33,890 nucleotides of DNA from an uncultured Clostridia bacterium (GTDB taxonomy: Bacteria; Bacillota; Clostridia; Christensenellales; Borkfalkiaceae), in NCBI GenBank assembly GCA_947589085.1, contig CANPZD010000001.1:272583-306472 (forward strand). The letters run 5' to 3'. A program made the translations under genes and the position numbers. Shown here piece by piece: positions 1 to 5,313 of this stretch (its first letter is position 1; the number at the start of each line of letters is the position of its first letter). The notes under the pieces are model-generated. The model did no database searches. It was given only the letters and a program-made list of their open reading frames with translations, and was not told the DNA's origin.

Positions 1-108
1 CCGTTCGCCGCTCGTATCGAGGACCGCTGCGAGCAAAGACAGCCTGCAACAGCGCTTTTCCGGAAATTCCCGCAGGAGATCCCGTCTGATTTCGCGCGTA
101 AAATTCAT
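1..108 (-). CDS. whiA: WhiA sporulation/cell-division regulator, N-terminal fragment (runs off window)
   Basis: Only the first 36 residues are present, read from an ATG at 106-108. A strong GGAGG site lies 5 nt upstream on the minus strand. The start MNFTREIRRDLL, followed by FPEKRCCRLSLLAAVLDTSG, matches the usual WhiA beginning: a basic N-terminal helix, then a PEK-CCR-AEL-A segment opening the LAGLIDADG-like domain. WhiA is a DNA-binding protein that carries a degenerate homing-endonuclease domain plus a helix-turn-helix. It affects cell division and sporulation in Gram-positives. Position supports the call, because whiA commonly closes a murB-PHP-rapZ-yvcK-whiA cluster in Clostridia. Here it follows the PHP gene by 11 nt. 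The call rests on a short fragment plus gene order, so it is likely but not certain. Confidence 0.8.
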   Translation of the reverse strand, partial: MNFTREIRRDLLREFPEKRCCRLSLLAAVLDTSGER

Positions 109-119
109 TCGTTCCTCCG

Positions 120-890
120 CTACATGTGTTTCTTGAATTCCGCAAAGCGAAAAACGGGCATTCTGCCGTCGATATTATCGATGCGGTCAAGCGGCACGCC
201 GACGCGGCGGATCTGCGCTTCGGCGAGGTCGGTTTCGCCGATCCGTTCCACGGAATGCGCGTCGGAATTGATGACGAAGCGCACGCCCGTGTTCACGACC
301 GCGGCAAGTTCGTCGTCGGAAAGATGCTGCTTTTTCGAACTAATCTCGAGATACGTCCCGTAATCGCGGCAGCATTTTGCGACCTCGACGGGATCCGCAA
401 AGGTCTGAAAATTGATATGCGTAAGAATGTCGACGGGATTTTTTTCGATGGCGTTGAGATACGCCCGCGTGACATCGCGCACAAACGACGCGGAAGGCTT
501 TCTGTGAAAAAGTCTCCTCCGCCAGCCGCCCCAGCCGAGTTTTCTGTCCGAAAAATGCTCATAGCGGATGATCACATGGATCCCCGCGAGAAAAATATCG
601 AAGTTTTCGTAATCCTGCTTATTGAAATCGCAAAGGCCGGAGATTCCGCGGATATTGTTTTCCATGCCGGAGAGCACGCAGACGCTCGTCTGCGCCTGCG
701 CCGCGCGGATCTCTTCCAGCCATGCGCCCGTTTCGCTCCGTTTGATCCCTCTCAAATGGTGCGAATAGCCGTGCTCCGTGATGGCGATCGCGCTCAGACC
801 GATCGCCTCGGCGCGCCGCACGTTTTCGAGAACCGTATTTTTGCCGTCCGAATAGACGGTATGCGTATGAAAATCTGCCGTAAGTTTCAT
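120..890 (-). CDS. PHP-domain metal-dependent hydrolase (YcdX/histidinol-phosphatase-like)
   Basis: 256 residues. The ATG at 888-890 was chosen because the open frame upstream is only the antisense shadow of murB and because MKLTADFHTHT is the classic PHP beginning. PHP metal-site motifs are visible: DFHTHTVYSDG (about 6-16), TEHGYSHH (about 40-47), GMENN, a THINF segment and NSDAHS near the C terminus. Such proteins bind a trinuclear metal centre and hydrolyse phosphoesters. The true substrate of the copies beside murB is not established, so histidinol phosphate is not claimed. The start has only a weak AGGT upstream; it lies 23 nt after the murB stop and is probably translated from the murB transcript. 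The neighbouring whiA start is 11 nt beyond its stop, which supports one operon. Confidence 0.85.
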   Translation of the reverse strand: MKLTADFHTHTVYSDGKNTVLENVRRAEAIGLSAIAITEHGYSHHLRGIKRSETGAWLEEIRAAQAQTSVCVLSGMENNIRGISGLCDFNKQDYENFDIFLAGIHVIIRYEHFSDRKLGWGGWRRRLFHRKPSASFVRDVTRAYLNAIEKNPVDILTHINFQTFADPVEVAKCCRDYGTYLEISSKKQHLSDDELAAVVNTGVRFVINSDAHSVERIGETDLAEAQIRRVGVPLDRIDNIDGRMPVFRFAEFKKHM

Positions 891-913
891 ATGTACCTGC
901 CCGCCCGATGGAT

Positions 914-1801
914 TTACGGATTCGGGATGCGCTTGATTTCTTCCCGCAGGAGAATGCCCGTTTTGCGGAACACACGCTCTTTGACCATAGAGATAAGCGC
1001 CTCGATCTCCGCGGAAGCCGCGCCGCCGTTGATGATAAAATTCGCATGCGCTTCGGAAACATACGCGTTTCCGACACGAAGTCCCTTGAGGCCGCAGTCC
1101 TCGATGAGCGCTCCTGCAGACATTCCCGCGGGATTGACAAAAACGCAGCCCATGCTTTTTCCCTTCGGAAGGCGCTTGCGTTTTTCGGAAAAATCCTGCC
1201 GCTTTTTTCGGATCTCTTCCGCCGTGCTTCGGGTTCCGCGCAGGTATACGCCCGTAACGGCGATCCCGCCCTGAAAAATGCTGTATTTTTCGGAAAACTT
1301 GCATTCTTCGCGGGAAAATTCGCGGATCTCGCCGTTTTGTATGCCCGTAACGGTAAAAACGACGTCCGCCAGATGCCCCTCCCGCACGCCTGCGTTCATG
1401 ACGGCCGCGCCCCCGACGGAAGCAGGGATCCCCGTGAGGAACTCCAATCCCCCGATCCCGCGCTCTTCGGCAAACCGCAGCAGCTTTCCCGCCGAAACGC
1501 CCGCGCCGCAGACGATCCCGAGGCCGTCCGACGCGATCCCGTTCATCCTCGAAAAGCAAATGACAACGCCGTCGAAAAATCCGTCGGCCGGCAAAACGTT
1601 GTTTCCCGCGCCTAAAAAGCAATACGGAACGGCTTCCCGACCGAGAAACGCGAGGAGTTTGCACAGTTCCGCCGCATCGGCGGGCCGGGCGCACGCCGCG
1701 GCGATCCCGCCGCATCCGATCGAAGTATGCGCGGCAAAAGAAAAATCGCGTTCCAGCCACAGGCCGTTCATACGCGCGCGCAACAGCGAAAAACAATCCA
1801 A
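914..1801 (-). CDS. murB: UDP-N-acetylenolpyruvoylglucosamine reductase MurB
   Basis: 295 residues. MurB is the cytoplasmic FAD/NADPH enzyme that reduces enolpyruvyl-UDP-GlcNAc to UDP-MurNAc in peptidoglycan synthesis. The FAD-binding run LGAGNNVLPADGFFDGVVI, the GIPASVGGAAVMNAG segment and the C-terminal ALIEDCGLKGLRVGNAYVSEAHANFIIN block are all typical. Length and the lack of a type I insert fit a Gram-positive type II enzyme. The start is a TTG at 1799-1801, 7 nt after AAAGGAG; an in-frame ATG 10 codons later is less well placed. The segment normally reading GS-x-FKNP reads MGCVFVNP here, so cysteine stands where the proton-donating serine is expected. It is the first gene of the murB-PHP-whiA operon, preceded by a clear promoter. 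Confidence 0.93.
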   Translation of the reverse strand: MDCFSLLRARMNGLWLERDFSFAAHTSIGCGGIAAACARPADAAELCKLLAFLGREAVPYCFLGAGNNVLPADGFFDGVVICFSRMNGIASDGLGIVCGAGVSAGKLLRFAEERGIGGLEFLTGIPASVGGAAVMNAGVREGHLADVVFTVTGIQNGEIREFSREECKFSEKYSIFQGGIAVTGVYLRGTRSTAEEIRKKRQDFSEKRKRLPKGKSMGCVFVNPAGMSAGALIEDCGLKGLRVGNAYVSEAHANFIINGGAASAEIEALISMVKERVFRKTGILLREEIKRIPNP

Positions 1802-1816
1802 TTTCAGGCTCCTTTT

Positions 1817-1845
1817 ATTCTACCACACTTCGGGGCATAATTCAA
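1817..1845 (-). promoter_or_regulatory. Sigma-A promoter of the murB operon
   Basis: On the minus strand: TTGAAT (1845-1840), a 17-nt spacer, TAGAAT (1822-1817). The expected start near 1810 falls inside or just after the AAGGAG sequence, so the murB leader would be extremely short. The -35 overlaps the stop codon of the downstream-lying solute-binding-like gene. Confidence 0.7.
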
Positions 1846-2753
1846 ATGGTTTTCAGAAATTTATCGAGATTTTTTGTTTCCCCGCTTCTCGCCGATTCGG
1901 CGATCTTCAAAAGCGCCTCGGCGTCCGTAAACACGTTTACGGTATGCGCGCCGGAACTGCGTTCTTCTACGGGTTCCATGCCGATCTCCCCGAGCAAAGC
2001 GGCGGTCTCCGCAGAAAGCAGAACGTCCAGAAAGGCAAACGCGTCCTCCCGATGCGCGTTGGAGAGCACGGAAATATATTGAAAGAGATCGTTATACAGC
2101 GGAAGCGGCTTTCGGTACACAGTCGCGCCGCGCGCCTGAAAACGGCAAACATCGCGCTGCGTTCCGAGCAAATAACGGTATGTTCCGTTCAGAAAACCCG
2201 TGTAGGCCGCCTGCGATTCCACCTTCTCGCCGCGGACCTGCGCATATGCGGCCGCCGCTTCCGGCAGATTTTTTCCGCCGTCGGAAAGCGCTACGGTTCC
2301 TTTGGAATCAAAGTCGTCCGTAAGGGAAAACAGAAAGTATCCTCCCCTGCACCAAGGCACGGCGCGGCACTCTCCGCCCAGCGATCCCCCGGCAAAATCG
2401 TACGGCAGGGCAAAGCTCTGCTCCGCAAACACCGAAAGACCCACGCCGAACGAGAGAAGATCGGGCGCGTTCCCCTGCGCTGCCGCGGCTTCCGCCCCCT
2501 CGATCGTATAGTTCGTCACAAGAAAATAGACGCCCGCGCGCTGCTTTTCAACTTTTCTTGCGATTTTTTTCAAAAATGCGGTGCGGGATCCCTTGCCGCC
2601 CTCAAACGTATCGACATTCCAAACGCTGACGACGCGCGTCTGCGTCGGTTCCTTTTTCGGACGCGGGAAAAAAATCACGGCAAGCAGTACGGCCGCAATC
2701 AAAAAATACGGGATCGCAGACAGGATGCGTTGGAAAAATTTGCGCGCTTTCAT
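1842..2753 (-). CDS. Membrane-anchored orphan solute-binding-like protein
   Basis: 303 residues from the ATG at 2751-2753. The frame is open further upstream, but that part crosses several hairpins and has no coding character. After a basic start (MKARKFFQRI) comes one hydrophobic helix (about 11-28) with no lipobox cysteine. The body resembles the N-lobe of periplasmic sugar-binding proteins: VVSVWNVDTFEGGKGSR, a FLKKIARKVE helix, NAPDLLSFGVG, and a late AFAFLDVLLSAETAALL helix. It is therefore probably anchored outside the membrane. No ABC permease or ATPase gene lies next to it, so transport is not shown; a sensory or sporulation role is possible. No Shine-Dalgarno is visible. The -10-like octamer CATACAAT lies 7 nt upstream of the ATG. 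Family-level call only. Confidence 0.7.
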   Translation of the reverse strand: MKARKFFQRILSAIPYFLIAAVLLAVIFFPRPKKEPTQTRVVSVWNVDTFEGGKGSRTAFLKKIARKVEKQRAGVYFLVTNYTIEGAEAAAAQGNAPDLLSFGVGLSVFAEQSFALPYDFAGGSLGGECRAVPWCRGGYFLFSLTDDFDSKGTVALSDGGKNLPEAAAAYAQVRGEKVESQAAYTGFLNGTYRYLLGTQRDVCRFQARGATVYRKPLPLYNDLFQYISVLSNAHREDAFAFLDVLLSAETAALLGEIGMEPVEERSSGAHTVNVFTDAEALLKIAESARSGETKNLDKFLKTI

Positions 2754-2760
2754 CTTCGGT

Positions 2761-2768
2761 ATTGTATG
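2761..2768 (-). promoter_or_regulatory. Possible mother-cell sigma (E or K) -10 element before the orphan solute-binding-like gene
   Basis: CATACAAT on the minus strand fits the sigma-E -10 consensus CATACAHT. With the next base, it also fits the sigma-K form CATANNNTA. It ends 7 nt before the ATG at 2753. I see no convincing -35 at the expected distance, so this is tentative. Confidence 0.35.
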
Positions 2769-2802
2769 CGCGAACTCTTGCTCCCATGCCGCAACAAGCA
2801 AG

Positions 2803-2901
2803 AGAGGACGCAAAATTTGCGTCCTCTCCGCGTTTTTACATGGCTTCCGCCCATGCAAAAACTCTATCTGAAAGCGGTTGCCCCGCTGCATGATAGAGTT
2901 T
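2803..2901. repeat. Cluster of hairpins between the DUF1540 gene and the orphan solute-binding-like gene
   Basis: Three inverted repeats follow one another. The first is a perfect 12-1-12 palindrome at 2803-2827 (AGAGGACGCAAA arm). The second is an 11-bp stem with one mismatch at 2835-2861 (TTTTTnCATGG/CCATGnAAAAA). The third is a long hairpin at 2859-2901 with outer arms AAACTCTATC/GATAGAGTTT and inner arms AGCGG/CCGCT. Read on the minus strand, the third ends in TTTTT and could terminate the DUF1540 transcript. The first could be an operator or a plus-strand terminator, since GTTTTTA follows it. Confidence 0.55.
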
Positions 2902-2930
2902 GCGTAACAGCATGGGATTTATACGCGAAA

Positions 2931-2950
2931 GGGAGAGCGATCGCCCTCCC
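2931..2950 (-). terminator. Weak hairpin just after the DUF1540 stop codon
   Basis: The arms GGGAG and CTCCC flank a GCGATCGC core, starting 10 nt past the stop codon. On the minus strand only TTT follows, so it would be a weak terminator or an RNA 3'-end stabiliser. Confidence 0.4.
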
Positions 2951-2959
2951 CCGCACGAT

Positions 2960-3112
2960 TCATCTTTTCTGGAAACTGTCGCAGCAGGTGCAGTGCTCGC
3001 AGTCGCACGTGTTGCCCACATGGATCTTGTCGAGCTTGCAGTGCATCCCGTCGCAATTGAACATACAGTCCGTGACGCCGCAGGAGACGCCGATGTTCAT
3101 ATCGTTTTTCAT
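2960..3112 (-). CDS. DUF1540 cysteine-rich small protein
   Basis: 50 residues, too short for most gene finders. The ATG at 3110-3112 has an excellent GAGGAGGG site 4 nt upstream. There are ten cysteines in 50 residues, in the DUF1540 pattern: VSCGVTDCMFNCDG, then CKLDKIHVGNTCDCEHCTCCDSF. The family is common in Clostridia and Bacilli and probably binds a metal. Its role is unknown; some members are linked to sporulation, but nothing in the sequence proves that here. The gene is followed immediately by a hairpin and stands alone, divergent from rplI. Their 5' regions face each other within 95 nt. Confidence 0.88.
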   Translation of the reverse strand: MKNDMNIGVSCGVTDCMFNCDGMHCKLDKIHVGNTCDCEHCTCCDSFQKR

Positions 3113-3158
3113 AATTCCCTCCTCACATTCAGTATCGACGTTTTGAGAAAAAAATATC

Positions 3159-3187
3159 TTGACAAATACATCGAATTTCAGTAAAAT
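3159..3187 (+). promoter_or_regulatory. Sigma-A promoter of rplI
   Basis: TTGACA (3159-3164), a 17-nt spacer, TAAAAT (3182-3187). The predicted start is near 3194, at the first base of the AAAGGAG ribosome site (3194-3200), so the leader is only about 14 nt. Confidence 0.8.
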
Positions 3188-3207
3188 ATTGCAAAAGGAG
3201 AAATGCC

Positions 3208-3654
3208 ATGAAAGTGATTCTCAAAGCCGACGTAAAAGGTACCGGAAAAAAAGGCGAAATTATCGAAGTTTCCGACGGATTTGCCAAAAATTTTCTGTTC
3301 AAAAAGGGTCTTGCCGAAATTGCCACCGCGAGCGGCATCAATGAAATTTTACAAAAACGAAACGCGGACGCTTTTCATAAAGCGGAAAATATAAAAGCGC
3401 TCAAAGAACTTGCGGAAAAACTCAACGGAAACGAAGTCACCGTCGCGATCCGCACGGGGAAAAACGGAAAAGTATTCGGCTCCGTAACGACGGATAAGAT
3501 CGCCTCCGCCCTTTCCGATCTCGGCTACGACGTCGATAAAAAGAAGATCGTCGTAAAAGAGCCGATGAAAACCATCGGAACATTCGATGCGGAAATACGG
3601 CTGATGGAAGGTATCGCCGCAAAGATCAAAGTACATATCGTTCCGCTGGAATAA
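3208..3654 (+). CDS. rplI: Large-subunit ribosomal protein bL9
   Basis: 148 residues, the standard length. The protein binds 23S rRNA at the base of the L1 stalk. The N-terminal domain is clear: MKVILKADVKGTGKKGEIIEVSDGFAKNFLFKKGLA includes the bL9 signature around G-x-x-x-x-V-x-x-G-(Y/F)-A-(R/K)-N-(F/Y)-L. A long connecting helix follows, then the C-terminal domain with KNGKVFGSVT. ATG at 3208, 7 nt after AAAGGAG. In many Firmicutes rplI is followed by dnaB and preceded by gdpP. Here it stands alone, with its own promoter and a strong terminator. Confidence 0.97.
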   Translation: MKVILKADVKGTGKKGEIIEVSDGFAKNFLFKKGLAEIATASGINEILQKRNADAFHKAENIKALKELAEKLNGNEVTVAIRTGKNGKVFGSVTTDKIASALSDLGYDVDKKKIVVKEPMKTIGTFDAEIRLMEGIAAKIKVHIVPLE

Positions 3655-3667
3655 ACCATGAAAGCCA

Positions 3668-3706
3668 AAGGTCGGGGCGGCAAACGCCGTCCCGACCTTT
3701 ATTTTT
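3668..3706 (+). terminator. Intrinsic terminator of rplI
   Basis: A GC-rich stem AGGTCGGGGCGGC / GCCGTCCCGACCT with a short AAAC loop (one G-T pair), followed by TTATTTTT. It begins 14 nt after the rplI stop. Confidence 0.92.
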
Positions 3707-3738
3707 CAAAAATTTAACGCTATTTATTACTTATGATT

Positions 3739-3761
3739 AGTATTATGTCACGCATAATACA
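3739..3761 (+). promoter_or_regulatory. Dispersed 9-5-9 inverted repeat, copy 1
   Basis: AGTATTATG-TCACG-CATAATACA, lying between the convergent 3' ends of rplI and the hydrogenase gene. It is one of four intergenic sites with the same TATG-N5-CATA core and identical 9-5-9 spacing (others at 14391, 20894 and 26362). Being downstream of both neighbouring genes, it is hard to explain as a simple promoter operator. Confidence 0.55.
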
Positions 3762-3775
3762 TTGCAAAACAGTTT

Positions 3776-5251
3776 TTATGGGACTTTCTTCTCCGTTTCT
3801 GCGGCAAATTTCCTGATTTCCGCAACCCCTTTCTCGACCGGAATGTTGACGCCCGCGCCGCCCGCACAGCCTCCCGGGCACGCCATTCCCTCGATGAGAC
3901 AGCCTGTCTTTTTTCCGTGACTTGCAAGCTGAAGCATTTTTTTACAGTCAAACAGTCCTTCCGCATGCTCGATTTTTACTTCGATTTCTGGATAGCGCGC
4001 TTTGACGCAAACCTCCACGGCGCTTGCCACACCGCCCGCCGCGCCGTATCCCCTTCCCGCAGCCGTGGCGATCTCCTCCTCTCCGAGCGCATTCATCGCC
4101 GCAGGATCGGTCCCCCTCGCCTCGAAAATCGCGGCAAGTTCTTCGAACGTGATCACAAAATCCACGTCGCTTCGCACGGAAGAGCGCATCGCTTCCAGCT
4201 TTTTTGCGGCGCACGGTCCGATAAAAACCACGCGGGCATTCGGCCGGCGCCGTTTGATCGCGCGGGCGGTCGCCACCATCGGCGTCAGGTTTCCGGAAAC
4301 CGATTCCGCGGTCTCGGGGAACTGTCTTTTGATAAGCATGCTCCATGAGGGGCAGCAGGAAGTGAGCAAGAACGGCAGTTTCCCCGTTGCAACTTCGTTC
4401 GCATACGTTTGCGCCTCTGCCGAAGCGCTGATATCCGCGCCGACGGCAACTTCTTTCATGTCGGAAAACCCGAGCGCAAGCAGCGCCGATCGGATCTTGC
4501 CGAGCGGAACATCCGCGCCGAATTGCCCGATAATCGCCGGCGCTACCTCGGCAATGATCTCGTCTCCCTTTTTCATGGCCCGGATCAGCTGATAGATCTG
4601 CGATTTATCGGCGATCGCGCCGAACGGGCATGTCACCATACATTGGCCGCATCCGACGCACTTTTCCGGATCGATGTATGCCCGGCCGAGACTGTCTGAC
4701 GAGATCGCGTTTACGCCGCAGGAAACGGCGCACGGGCGCAGCCGATGTGTGATCGCGTCGTACGGGCAGGCGGCCTTGCACTTTCCGCATCGGATACATT
4801 TTTCTCGGTCGATGACCGCATATCCGTCCTCGCGGACCGAAACCGCCCCCGTCGGGCAGGCCGCGACGCAATAGCGTCCCACGCATTTTCTGCAATGGTT
4901 GCTCACATCATAGCAATTTTCCTCGCACTTATCGCAGGCGGACGGGATCACCTGCATGAGCGGAGGCTCGTAATAGCGCTCGGCGATATTGCTTTTATCA
5001 AATCCGTCCGTGATGTGCACGGGCTTATCCTGCGGATTCAGCGACAGGCCCAGTGCAAGACGCACGCGCTCTGAAACGATTGCGCGTTCCCGATAGACGC
5101 TCTCCCGAAACTGCGGCCGTTCCGTCGGCGTGATCTTATAGGGAATCGCTTCAAGCTCTCCCTGTTCCGCCTCGGAATCGAATGCAATGCGGGCGATTTC
5201 GACAAAGACCTTTCTGCGGATCCGATTGATCGCGGTAAGCGCGCCTCTCAT
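3776..5251 (-). CDS. [FeFe] hydrogenase, group-B-like, with N-terminal ferredoxin clusters
   Basis: 491 residues from the ATG at 5249-5251, with GGAGG 4 nt upstream. The three H-cluster motifs are present: TSCCPSW (297-303), IGPCAAKKLEA (344-354) and EGMACPGGCAGGAG (454-467). C347, C458 and C462 are probable cluster ligands with C299/C300. Ahead of them are several Fe-S motifs: a CDKC-ENC-C-KC segment (106-132), CIRCGKCKAACP (152-163) and CVGCGQCMVTCP (198-209). The FIGPC form of motif 2 and the TPMVATARAIK segment resemble group B rather than the classic group A enzymes. It is cytoplasmic, with no signal peptide. Its start lies only 11 nt beyond the adhE terminator, with no room for a separate promoter, so readthrough from adhE is implied. 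Redox direction and partner are unknown. Confidence 0.88.
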   Translation of the reverse strand: MRGALTAINRIRRKVFVEIARIAFDSEAEQGELEAIPYKITPTERPQFRESVYRERAIVSERVRLALGLSLNPQDKPVHITDGFDKSNIAERYYEPPLMQVIPSACDKCEENCYDVSNHCRKCVGRYCVAACPTGAVSVREDGYAVIDREKCIRCGKCKAACPYDAITHRLRPCAVSCGVNAISSDSLGRAYIDPEKCVGCGQCMVTCPFGAIADKSQIYQLIRAMKKGDEIIAEVAPAIIGQFGADVPLGKIRSALLALGFSDMKEVAVGADISASAEAQTYANEVATGKLPFLLTSCCPSWSMLIKRQFPETAESVSGNLTPMVATARAIKRRRPNARVVFIGPCAAKKLEAMRSSVRSDVDFVITFEELAAIFEARGTDPAAMNALGEEEIATAAGRGYGAAGGVASAVEVCVKARYPEIEVKIEHAEGLFDCKKMLQLASHGKKTGCLIEGMACPGGCAGGAGVNIPVEKGVAEIRKFAAETEKKVP

Positions 5252-5261
5252 AAAACCTCCG

Positions 5262-5300
5262 AAAAAAAAGCAAGACGGCAAGGTCTCTTGCCGTCTTTTT
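5262..5300 (-). terminator. Intrinsic terminator between adhE and the hydrogenase gene
   Basis: An 11-bp stem AAGACGGCAAG/CTTGCCGTCTT with a 4-nt loop. On the minus strand T8 follows after one C, starting 14 nt past the adhE stop. It also carries T5 in the plus direction. It probably sets the ratio of hydrogenase to adhE message. Confidence 0.88.
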
Positions 5301-5313
5301 CATAAACAAACGG

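Noticed and set aside
120-887. Long upstream extension of the PHP frame reaching position 1796
   Set aside because: The extension is the murB gene read in another frame. PHP homology begins exactly at the ATG at 890.
3658-3720. Short peptide beginning MKAKGRGGK directly after rplI
   Set aside because: The codons are the arms of the rplI terminator; no ribosome site.
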